From assembly GCA_963834825.1 (NCBI GenBank), contig CAWICZ010000015.1, positions 124,001-188,000 of the forward strand: a stretch of DNA of 64,000 nucleotides, written 5' to 3'. The position numbers and the translations under genes were made by a program. Origin of the DNA: JACDAN01 sp963834825. GTDB lineage: Bacteria > Actinomycetota > Thermoleophilia > Gaiellales > Gaiellaceae. Below are positions 51,580 to 59,446 of the stretch, in pieces. Below the pieces are notes generated by a model. It ran no database searches. It saw nothing but the letters and a program-made list of their open reading frames with translations, and was not told the DNA's origin. Positions within the stretch are counted from its first letter, which is position 1; every line of letters begins with the position of its first letter.

Positions 51580-53626
51580 TGTTGCCGGCGGCGTCCTCGG
51601 CGAAGGCCGCGACCCGCTTGGCCGAAGGGCCGGCATGCACGCGGAAGCTCCCGGCCTTCGCTCGGCGGAAGGTGATGCGTGTCCGGCCGCTGATGACGGT
51701 GACCCGGGCGGGCTCGCTGAGCGAGACGCGCAGTGGACGGCGGCTGACGAGCTTCAGCTTCGGTCGGATTCGATCGACGCGGACCGGCACGAGCTGCGTG
51801 ACCGGGCCTGTCGCATCGGTGACGGTCAGCGCGACGTTGTAGTCGCCGTCCCGAACGCCGCCCGGCCACGTCAGCGACTGCGGGCCCGCAGCGAGCGGGC
51901 CATAGAGCGGACGCACGACCTGCGTCGCGCCGCGGAGGACCTGGAGCCTGGCGAACGCCGGCAGCAGCAAGGAGAACGACACCGCAGCGGTGTCGTTGCG
52001 CCCGTCCCCGTTCGGGGACAGGGCTGTCGGCGTGACGAGGAATCCGGACAGGGTGCGGCTGAGGACGATCGAGGTCGCCGCGACGACCTGTCGCCCACGG
52101 GAAGCCCGCGCCGTGACGACGATCCGGTAGCGGCCGTCGGGGTAGCCGCCCCCGTTCCAGACGAAGGTCTGCCTGCCGGCCTGCTTGGGGCCGGTCTGGA
52201 GCAGCGCCACGGGCGTGCCCTCGGCCGTCTGCAGATCGACGCTGACCGTCGCCGCAGTCGCAAGCCGGTAGGAGATCCGGGTCTCGTCGGTGATTCCGTC
52301 CCCGTTCGGCGTGAAGCCGGACGGGTCAGCGCGAAGCGTCGAGATCGCCGGCGCAACCGGTCCGCTCCCGATCGTCCCCTCGATCGGCCGAGCGTTGAGG
52401 CCGGCGGCGATCTGGTAGCTGTACGACGACCCGCGCACTGCGAGCCGCGCGTCCCAGGTCCACTGCACGGTCGCTCCGAAGCCGGCCCCGAACCCCACCT
52501 GCCGGCCGGTGGAATCGATGACCGTCACCGTCCAGGCCAGGGGCGAGGAAAGACGCGCCGAGAAGCTGACGAAGCTCCCCAGCGACCCCTCGATCTCCGG
52601 CGTGAAGAGCTTCGGGAGGCCGATCGACCTCGCGCGGCTCGCAAGTGCTCCGAGCTGCCCGTACAGACCGGCGCCGGGACAGCTCGTGAAGCCCGTGTCG
52701 CGGTGGCCCGAGACCGCCCGCATCCACGTCGGCAGCCCCGCACGGAACCGCGGGTTGCCGTTCGAGATCATCGTCACCCGCGAGACCGGGTCGACGTGAG
52801 CGACGTCCAGCCGCCACGCGATCAGGCGGGCGAGGGCGTCTCGTGCCTGCGCAGACGGCCCGCTGCTGCCGTAGCTGCCCAGCAGCGCGATCCCGGCGGA
52901 GCCTGTGTTGAACCCCTGGGCGTGCGCGCCGATGACATTCCGCTCGATACCGCCGTACCGGCCTTCGAAGACCTGGCCGAAGCGGTCGACGAGAAAGTTG
53001 TAGCCGATGTCGTTCCAGCCGTTCCCACGGACGTGGTACGTCTGGATTCCGCGGACGATCGCGGCCGATTCCGCCGGCGAGGAGCCGGCAGCTCCCGCCG
53101 TGTGGTGCACGACCGCCGTTTGCAGAGTCGCGGCGTAGCTCGGTGAGCCGCGCCGGATCGCCTCGTTCGCGCCCCAGCTCCGGCGGAGGATGATCCTCGG
53201 CTCGTCTGCGGACTGCAGCGATCGGGTGGAGACCGGTTCCTCGGGGCTCCAGACGTAGTACGCGCGGACCCGCTGCACGCGGCCGCGAGCCCGGACCTGG
53301 ACGCGCTCGGCGGCGCCCGTCCACCAGGGGCTGCCGATCCGCCAGCCCCGGAGCCGCCGGGCTTCGGCGGTCCCGCGATCGGGCAGGTCCCCGGGCTCGG
53401 CGTCGGCCTCGCGCCACGGGCTCCAGCCCCCAGCGCCGCGAACCCGGAAGAAGACGCGACCGGGTCCTCGCCAATGCAGCCCGAGCAGGTTGAAGCGCAC
53501 CGGCGCCTCCGTCGCAGCCAGAGTTCGCTCGCCGTTCATCGGCAGCTCGCGGCTCACGAGCGTCGCTTCACCCCGGGCCACAGCGGGGAAGGCGAGCGCG
53601 ACGACAAGAACGACAAGCAGCTTCAT
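51554..53626 (-). CDS. Secreted N-acetylmuramoyl-L-alanine amidase (PGRP type) with FlgD-like Ig repeats
   Basis: 690 residues. Signal peptide (LLVVLVVALAFPAVARG), an N-terminal beta-rich region to about 150, then a PGRP/amidase_2 domain (about 155-330) with zinc ligands in TAVVHHTAGAAG and SGHRDTGFTSCPGAG and the core GWNDIGYNFLVDRFGQVFEG. The C-terminal half has at least two FlgD-like modules (GFTPNGDGITDETRISYRL and ALSPNGDGRNDTAAVSFSL). It cleaves the stem peptide from muramic acid at the cell surface. Divergent from the nfeD operon with a 67 bp gap. Confidence 0.9.
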   Translation of the reverse strand: MKLLVVLVVALAFPAVARGEATLVSRELPMNGERTLAATEAPVRFNLLGLHWRGPGRVFFRVRGAGGWSPWREADAEPGDLPDRGTAEARRLRGWRIGSPWWTGAAERVQVRARGRVQRVRAYYVWSPEEPVSTRSLQSADEPRIILRRSWGANEAIRRGSPSYAATLQTAVVHHTAGAAGSSPAESAAIVRGIQTYHVRGNGWNDIGYNFLVDRFGQVFEGRYGGIERNVIGAHAQGFNTGSAGIALLGSYGSSGPSAQARDALARLIAWRLDVAHVDPVSRVTMISNGNPRFRAGLPTWMRAVSGHRDTGFTSCPGAGLYGQLGALASRARSIGLPKLFTPEIEGSLGSFVSFSARLSSPLAWTVTVIDSTGRQVGFGAGFGATVQWTWDARLAVRGSSYSYQIAAGLNARPIEGTIGSGPVAPAISTLRADPSGFTPNGDGITDETRISYRLATAATVSVDLQTAEGTPVALLQTGPKQAGRQTFVWNGGGYPDGRYRIVVTARASRGRQVVAATSIVLSRTLSGFLVTPTALSPNGDGRNDTAAVSFSLLLPAFARLQVLRGATQVVRPLYGPLAAGPQSLTWPGGVRDGDYNVALTVTDATGPVTQLVPVRVDRIRPKLKLVSRRPLRVSLSEPARVTVISGRTRITFRRAKAGSFRVHAGPSAKRVAAFAEDAAGNISVRVELR

Positions 53627-53678
53627 CAGAACCCCTCTCTAGCGAAGCAGCCTCGACTGCCGACCGCAAGCCTGTTGA

Positions 53679-53684
53679 TACGAT
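53679..53684 (+). promoter_or_regulatory. Candidate -10 element of the nfeD operon
   Basis: TACGAT fits TAnnnT and lies 9 bp before the GTG of nfeD, in the divergent gap to the amidase gene. It is the same hexamer as the candidate -10 of hsp20. No strong -35 is visible. Confidence 0.28.
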
Positions 53685-53693
53685 CTTTACACC

Positions 53694-54983
53694 GTGAAAA
53701 GCCGCGCTCTGCGGGGAGTTCTTGCCGCATTCGCGGCCGCGATCTTCGTTCCTGCGGCCCATGCCGCCACTCCGCCACAAGTCCTCGCCGTCGAGTTCGA
53801 CAACGATGTCAACCCCGTCACGGCGGACTACGTCGTCGACCAGATCCACCGCGCGAACGACGAGCACTTCGACGCCGTCGTCATTCTGCTCGACACGCCC
53901 GGTGGGCTGTCGGATGCGATGAAGGACATCTACGAGGCCGAGCTCGCCTCCAAGGTCCCGGTCATCGTCTACGTCTACCCGGAGGGTGCGAGAGCCGCCT
54001 CGGCCGGCGTGTGGATCGGGCAGGCCGGGGACATCCTCGCGATGGCGCCACAGACGAACATCGGCTCGTCGACGCCGATCAGCGTCGGCGGCGAGGACAT
54101 CCAGAGGGACCTGCGGAGAAAGGTCGTCAACGACGCTGCGGCGTCACTCAAGGCGCTCGCCGGAGAGCATGGCCGCAATGTGAAGTGGGCGGACGACGCC
54201 GTCCGCAAGGCGTCGAATCTCACTGCCCGCGAGGCGCTCGAGATGAACGTGATCGACGTGATCGCGCCCGATCTGCCGACCCTGTTGAACCAGATCGACG
54301 GTGAGAAGACGATACCGAAGGGCATCGTCCTGAACACGGCAGGCGCCCAGGTGGAGACCGTCGAAATGTCGCTCTGGAAGCGCATTCTCGACACGCTGAT
54401 CGACCCGAACCTGATCGTGATCCTGATGTCGATCGGCTTGCTCGGGATCACGATCGAGCTTTGGAGCCCGGGGCTGATCTTCCCCGGCACTGTGGGGGCG
54501 ATCGCCCTGGTCATCGGCCTGTTCGGCCTCCAGATTCTGCCGGTTAGCTGGGCCGGCATCCTGCTTCTGCTCTTGGCCGCCGGCTTCTTCGTCGCCGAGA
54601 GCTTCGTGATCAGCCACGGCGCGCTCACGCTCGCCGGCGCCGTCGCCTTCGTTGTCGGCTCGCTGATGTTGTTCGACCCGGCCGGCGAGAACTACCAGGT
54701 CAGCTTGAAAGTCGCGCTGATCGTCGCGGGGGTGATGACGGCAATGGTCGGGCTGGCAGCCGCGAAGATCGTGCAGGTTCGGCGAGCGCCCGTTGTCACC
54801 GGCCAGTCGGAGCTGATCGGCCAGGTCGGAGTCGTCCGCCAGACGCTCGAGCCGGATGGTGTCGTCTTCGTGCACGGCGAGCTGTGGCGGGCTCGGACGA
54901 GCGGCGAGAAGGTGCCGCCCGGCAGCGAGGTCCGCATCGAGGGCCTCGACGACGGCCTGACGCTCAAAGTCGTACCCGCATAG
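53694..54983 (+). CDS. NfeD family membrane-bound serine protease (long form, ClpP-like)
   Basis: 429 residues. A signal sequence (LAAFAAAIFVPAAHA) is followed by a SppA/ClpP-like serine protease domain (VVILLDTPGGLSDAMKDIYE; nucleophile Ser in ARAASAGVWIGQAGDILAMA; general-base Lys likely in DAAASLKALAG). Four to five membrane helices follow (about 228-350), then a cytosolic or external OB-fold NfeD domain (LIGQVGVVRQTLEPDGVVFV). Long NfeD proteases cleave stomatin-family C-termini, and the next gene encodes a slipin, the classic partner. Start GTG, 12 bp before the slipin. Confidence 0.92.
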   Translation: MKSRALRGVLAAFAAAIFVPAAHAATPPQVLAVEFDNDVNPVTADYVVDQIHRANDEHFDAVVILLDTPGGLSDAMKDIYEAELASKVPVIVYVYPEGARAASAGVWIGQAGDILAMAPQTNIGSSTPISVGGEDIQRDLRRKVVNDAAASLKALAGEHGRNVKWADDAVRKASNLTAREALEMNVIDVIAPDLPTLLNQIDGEKTIPKGIVLNTAGAQVETVEMSLWKRILDTLIDPNLIVILMSIGLLGITIELWSPGLIFPGTVGAIALVIGLFGLQILPVSWAGILLLLLAAGFFVAESFVISHGALTLAGAVAFVVGSLMLFDPAGENYQVSLKVALIVAGVMTAMVGLAAAKIVQVRRAPVVTGQSELIGQVGVVRQTLEPDGVVFVHGELWRARTSGEKVPPGSEVRIEGLDDGLTLKVVPA

Positions 54984-54995
54984 GATCCCTCCGAC

Positions 54996-55766
54996 GTGGT
55001 CGCGCTTATCGCCCTTGCAGTCGTCGCCGTTCTCGTCATCCTGCTGCTCGCCGCCGCGGTTCGGGTCGCCCGTGAGTACGAGCGGGGCGTCATCTTCCGT
55101 CTTGGCCGACTCAAGTCCCCACCCAAGGGCCCGGGCCTGTTCCTGCTGATCCCGGTGGTCGACAAGATGGTGCGGGTCGACCTGCGAACGGTGACGCTCA
55201 ACGTCCCGCCGCAGGAAGTGATCACGAAGGACAACGTCCCGGTGCGGGTGAACGCCGTCGCCTACTTCCGGATCATCGATCCGGAGAGGGCGATCGTCCA
55301 GGTCGAGAACTTCATGGTCGCGACCTCGCAGATCGCGCAGACGACGCTGAGAAGCGTTCTCGGCCAGCACGTGCTCGACGAGCTCCTGTCCGAACGGGAC
55401 AAGATCAACGCGATTCTCCAGCAGATCATCGACGAAGCGACCTCCCCCTGGGGCGTCAAGGTCTCGATCGTCGAGGTCAAGGACGTCGAGATCCCCAGCG
55501 GCATGCAGCGCGCCATGGCCCGCCAGGCGGAGGCCGAGCGCGAGCGGCGTGCAAAGGTGATTGCCGCCGAGGGCGAGTTCCAGGCGTCCCAGAAGCTTCG
55601 CGAAGCTGCCAACGTCATGGCCGGCAACCCGATCACGCTTCAGCTGCGCTTCCTCCAGACGATGCTGGAGATGAGCTCCGAACGCTCGTCGACGATCATC
55701 CTTCCGCTGCCGATCGAGCTCTTTCGCCCGCTCATCGAACGAAGCAGCGACTCCGGCAACAACTGA
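54996..55766 (+). CDS. Slipin (SPFH/stomatin family protein)
   Basis: 256 residues. One N-terminal membrane helix (ALIALAVVAVLVILLLAAAV), then the SPFH domain (EYERGVIFRLGRLKSPPKGP, FLLIPVVDKMVRVDLRT, AYFRIIDPERAIVQVENF) and a coiled coil (ARQAEAERERRAKVIAAEGE). It oligomerises into membrane microdomains. The C-terminal hydrophobic stretch (SSTIILPLPIELFRPL) is the type of segment that NfeD protease cleaves. The stop codon overlaps the likely CTG start of the galT-like gene (CTGA). Confidence 0.93.
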   Translation: MVALIALAVVAVLVILLLAAAVRVAREYERGVIFRLGRLKSPPKGPGLFLLIPVVDKMVRVDLRTVTLNVPPQEVITKDNVPVRVNAVAYFRIIDPERAIVQVENFMVATSQIAQTTLRSVLGQHVLDELLSERDKINAILQQIIDEATSPWGVKVSIVEVKDVEIPSGMQRAMARQAEAERERRAKVIAAEGEFQASQKLREAANVMAGNPITLQLRFLQTMLEMSSERSSTIILPLPIELFRPLIERSSDSGNN

Positions 55767-56551
55767 CGGAGATCCGCAAAGACCCGCTGACGGGCCGGCG
55801 CGTCGTCTTCGCCCCCGGCCGGAGCGACCGCCCCGGCGCCTGGCTGCCTGAGCTCGAGGCCGTGACCGACGAGGAGCTCGAGCAATGCCCGTTCTGCGCC
55901 GGCCGCGAGGACCGCACGCCGCCGGAGACGCTCCGGATCGGCGACCCGTGGCGGGTCCGCGTCGTCCCGAACCTCTACCCGGCATTCGAGCGGCAGGAGG
56001 TCGTGATCCACTCGCCGGACCACGTCCGCTCCTTCGCCGAGCTCGACGACGACCAGGTCGCACTCGTCGCCGAGGCCTGGACGACGCGGATGAACGATGT
56101 CGGCGGTGAGGTCCTCGCGCTGATCAACGAGGGTCGCCTCGCCGGTGCCAGCCTTCCCCACAGCCACTCGCAACTGGTGTGGACGGAAGCGCCGCCCGAA
56201 GCGATCGAGGTGCTGCCAGGGCTGCTGGAGCCGCACGCGCTGGCCAGGCGAGGCGGAGTCGTCGCCGCGGTCCATCCGGTCGGCGCCGGCCCCTACGAGT
56301 GCCTGATCGCACCGGAGTCACGCGGCGGCGAGCTCGCGGACGGTCTCGTGCTCCTCCGCGACCTGATTCGGCGACTCCGCACTGTTGAGGGAGCGCGGCC
56401 CTGGAACGCCTGGCTGCACCAAGGGCCGCCGTGGCACGTGCACTTCTTGCCCCGCCTGACCGCGCTGGCCGGGATCGAGCTCGGCGCCGGGGTCTACGTG
56501 AACGTGTTGCCGCCGGACGTGGCGGCGGAACGGCTCAGGACGGCGGGGTGA
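55763..56551 (+). CDS. Galactose-1-phosphate uridylyltransferase-like HIT-superfamily enzyme, CTG start
   Basis: 262 residues if started at CTG 55763. N-terminus MTEIRKDPLTGRRVVFAPGR matches the GalT family. Then a zinc pair in QCPFCAGRED, the active-site HSHSQLVWTEAPP (H-x-H-x-Q), and the C-terminal WHVHFLPRLTALAGIE. It transfers a nucleotidyl group between sugar phosphates. The first canonical start (GTG at 55862) would remove the conserved first 33 residues. The CTG overlaps the slipin TGA. Shorter than E. coli GalT (348). Tail-to-tail overlap of 17 bp with the MerR-type gene. Confidence 0.82.
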   Translation: MTEIRKDPLTGRRVVFAPGRSDRPGAWLPELEAVTDEELEQCPFCAGREDRTPPETLRIGDPWRVRVVPNLYPAFERQEVVIHSPDHVRSFAELDDDQVALVAEAWTTRMNDVGGEVLALINEGRLAGASLPHSHSQLVWTEAPPEAIEVLPGLLEPHALARRGGVVAAVHPVGAGPYECLIAPESRGGELADGLVLLRDLIRRLRTVEGARPWNAWLHQGPPWHVHFLPRLTALAGIELGAGVYVNVLPPDVAAERLRTAG

Positions 56552-56849
56552 TCGCCGGAGCGCCCCGCTCGCGCTCGCGGAAGCGCCGTGCGGCCTCGAT
56601 CGCCGCACCGAGGTTCAGGCCCTTGTCCTTCGCCTGCTTGATGAGCATGACCGTCACGACAGCATCCATGTCGTAGATGCGTTGTTTCCGGCCCTTGGTC
56701 GGGATCTGCGCCTTGTTCGTCCAGTAGTCCAACTGCATCTTCGAAATGCCCGCGATCTGGCAGACCTGGCCGAGATACAGCTCCACCTTTTCGAGGTGAT
56801 CGGCGAGGTTGATGGGCTCGAGAAGGTCGGCTTGCGTGGTCGGAGACAT
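56535..56849 (-). CDS. MerR-type helix-turn-helix regulator, short form
   Basis: 104 residues, mainly one MerR-like winged helix: YLGQVCQIAGISKMQLDYWT, AQIPTKGRKQRIYDMDAVVT and a following helical region. It lacks a long coiled coil and effector domain, so it could be an accessory DNA-binding protein or a one-component regulator. AGAGGTGT precedes the ATG. It lies 56 bp downstream of gyrA on the same strand. Target and effector are unknown. Confidence 0.8.
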   Translation of the reverse strand: MSPTTQADLLEPINLADHLEKVELYLGQVCQIAGISKMQLDYWTNKAQIPTKGRKQRIYDMDAVVTVMLIKQAKDKGLNLGAAIEAARRFRERERGAPAITPPS

Positions 56850-56905
56850 ACACCTCTCTCACTTGTTCGGGATACGACCCCGACTTCGGACGATAACGCG
56901 CCGTC

Positions 56906-59446
56906 TTAGTCTTGGGAAGGGCGGAACCGCTCTTTCTCGGCGGCGGGAGCTTCGGCGGCAACGGTCTCGGCGTCGCCGTTGCCGTTGCCGTTGGCCGACT
57001 CGACGACGGGTGCCAGCGCGGAGACGCGCTCGCCCTCACGCAGCCGCATGACGATGACGCCCTGGGTCGCCCGGCCCATCTGCCGGATGTCGGCGGACGA
57101 CATCCTGATCACGGTGCCGCCCGTCGAGATCAGCATGACCTGATAGCCGTCGCGAACGACCCGCGCGCCGACGAGTTGACCCTTCGCCTCGGTGAGCTGC
57201 ACGGTCTTGACGCCGAGCCCACCTCGGCCCTTGACCGGATACTCGTCGATACGCGTGCGCTTCCCGTAGCCGTTCTCCGTCACGACGAGCAGGTCGGCGT
57301 CGTTCTCGGCCCGGTTGATCGCGATCACCTCGTCGCCCTTGCGCAAGTTCATGCCGCGGACGCCACCCGTCGCCCGGCCCATCGGTCTGGCGTCGCCCTC
57401 GTGGAAGCGGATCGCCTGGCCCTTGCGGGAGACCATGAGCAGATCGTCGTCGCCGTCGGTATGGACGACGCCGATCAACTCGTCGTCCTCGCGAAGGTTG
57501 ATCGCGATGATCCCGTCGGCCTTGAGCGGGGTGTTGTACTCCTCGAAGCGCGTCTTCTTGACGATCCCGTTCTTCGTCGCGGCGACGAGGTACTCCGCCT
57601 CCTTGAAGTCGCGGGTCGCGATCACAGCCCGCGTGGTCTCTTCTTGACTGAAAGGCAGGAAGTTTGCGATCGCCCGGCCCTTGCCTTGGCGCGTGCCGAG
57701 CGGAAGCTCGTGGACCTTGAGGCGGTAGACCTTGCCGACGGACGTGAAGAAGAGGACGTAGTCGTGCGTAGAAGCAACGAACAGGTGCTCGATGTAGTCC
57801 TCGTCCTTGAGATCCATGCCCATGACGCCGATTCCCCCGCGCCGCTGCTCGCGATAGGTGGTTACGGGTAGGCGCTTGATATAGCCGGAACTGGTAATCG
57901 CGATCACCATGTCCTCTTCTGCAATCAGGTCCTCGAGCTCGAGCTCACCCTCCGCGGCAACGATCTCCGTGCGTCGGTCGTCGTTCTTGCCGTAGATCGA
58001 CCTGATCTCGAGCAGCTCCTCGCGGATCAGCCCGTCGATTCGAGCCTCGTCGCTGAGAATGGCGCGCAGCTCTGCGATCCGCTCCTGAAGGTCGGAGAAC
58101 TCGTCTTCGATCCGCTTGCGCTCGAGGCCGGTCAGGCGCTGCAGACGAAGGTCGAGGATCGCCTGCGCCTGGATCTCGGTCAGGTCGAACTCGCGCTCCA
58201 GACCCTCGCGGGCCTCGTCGGGATCGGCCGAGCCACGGATCAGCGCGATCACCGCGTCGAGGTTGTCCAGGGCGGTCAAATAGCCCTGCAGAACGTGTGC
58301 GCGGGCCTCCGCCTTACGGAGCTCGAACTTCGACCGACGCGTGACGATCTCGCGCTGGAAATCGAGGTAGTGCTGGAGCATGTCGCGCAGCGACAACGTC
58401 TTGGGGACGCCGTCGACGAGCGCGACCGCGTTGAAGCCGAACGTGGATTGCAGCGCCGTGTGCTTGAAGAGCTTGTTGAGCGCGACCTGCGGGATCGCGT
58501 CGCGCTTGAGCTCGATCTGGATCCGCATCCCCGTGCGATCGGAGTGATCGGCAAGATCGGAGACCTCGGTCAGGACCTTGTCGTTGACGAGATCGGCGAT
58601 CTTCTTGATGACGCCGGTGTCGCCGCCCTTCTTCACTCCGTACGGGAGCTCGGTGACGATGATCGCCGACTTGCCGCCACGAAGTTCCTCGATGTGGGCG
58701 CGCGCACGCATGACGATCCGGCCGCGGCCCGAGCGGTACGCCTCGCGGATCCCCTCACGGCCGAGGATGATCCCGCCGGTCGGGAAGTCCGGGCCCCTGA
58801 TGTGCCGGGTCAGCCGATCGACGTCGATGGCGGGCTCGTCGATCAGCGCCACCAGGGCGTCGGTGACCTCACCGAGGTTGTGCGGTGCGATGTTCGTCGC
58901 CATCCCAACGGCGATGCCGGCCGAGCCGTTGACGAGGAGATTCGGGAACCGCGCCGGGAGGACGGACGGCTCACGGCGCGACTCGTCGTAGTTGGGCTGG
59001 AAGTCGACGGTGTCCGCGTCGATATCGCGAAGCAGCTCGGTCGCGATCCGCGCGAGCCGCGATTCGGTGTAGCGCATCGCGGCCGCGGGATAGTCGTCGA
59101 TGTTCCCGAAGTTGCCCTGGCCCTGGACCAGCGGGTAGCGCATCGAGAACGGCTGCGCCAGCCGCACGAGTGTGTCGTAGATCGCGGTGTCGCCGTGCGG
59201 GTGATACGACCCCATCACGTCGCCGACGATGCGCGCCGACTTCTTGAACGGCCGGTTGGGTTGCATCCCTGCCTCGTGCATCCCGTAGAGGACGCGGCGA
59301 TGCACCGGCTTCAGCCCGTCCCGCACGTCCGGCAGGGCGCGCGAGACGATCACGCTCATCGCGTAGTCGAGGAAGCTCGAGCGGAGCTCGCTCTCGAGCT
59401 CGCGCGACTCGATTCGGCCGGCGCCGAGCGGTTCGAGGTTAGACAT
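56906..59446 (-). CDS. gyrA: DNA gyrase subunit A
   Basis: 846 residues. The cleavage domain has SFLDYAMSVIVSRALPDVRD and catalytic Tyr126 in AAAMRYTESRL. The quinolone-resistance region YHPHGDTAIYDTLVRLAQ has Thr where E. coli has Ser83 and Asp at the Asp87 position. A coiled coil follows (about 400-520), then the C-terminal beta-pinwheel with GyrA-box-like QRRGGIGVMGM and an acidic, Ala-rich tail. It pairs with gyrB, whose end it overlaps by 8 bp, to supercoil DNA using ATP. Confidence 0.97.
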   Translation of the reverse strand: MSNLEPLGAGRIESRELESELRSSFLDYAMSVIVSRALPDVRDGLKPVHRRVLYGMHEAGMQPNRPFKKSARIVGDVMGSYHPHGDTAIYDTLVRLAQPFSMRYPLVQGQGNFGNIDDYPAAAMRYTESRLARIATELLRDIDADTVDFQPNYDESRREPSVLPARFPNLLVNGSAGIAVGMATNIAPHNLGEVTDALVALIDEPAIDVDRLTRHIRGPDFPTGGIILGREGIREAYRSGRGRIVMRARAHIEELRGGKSAIIVTELPYGVKKGGDTGVIKKIADLVNDKVLTEVSDLADHSDRTGMRIQIELKRDAIPQVALNKLFKHTALQSTFGFNAVALVDGVPKTLSLRDMLQHYLDFQREIVTRRSKFELRKAEARAHVLQGYLTALDNLDAVIALIRGSADPDEAREGLEREFDLTEIQAQAILDLRLQRLTGLERKRIEDEFSDLQERIAELRAILSDEARIDGLIREELLEIRSIYGKNDDRRTEIVAAEGELELEDLIAEEDMVIAITSSGYIKRLPVTTYREQRRGGIGVMGMDLKDEDYIEHLFVASTHDYVLFFTSVGKVYRLKVHELPLGTRQGKGRAIANFLPFSQEETTRAVIATRDFKEAEYLVAATKNGIVKKTRFEEYNTPLKADGIIAINLREDDELIGVVHTDGDDDLLMVSRKGQAIRFHEGDARPMGRATGGVRGMNLRKGDEVIAINRAENDADLLVVTENGYGKRTRIDEYPVKGRGGLGVKTVQLTEAKGQLVGARVVRDGYQVMLISTGGTVIRMSSADIRQMGRATQGVIVMRLREGERVSALAPVVESANGNGNGDAETVAAEAPAAEKERFRPSQD

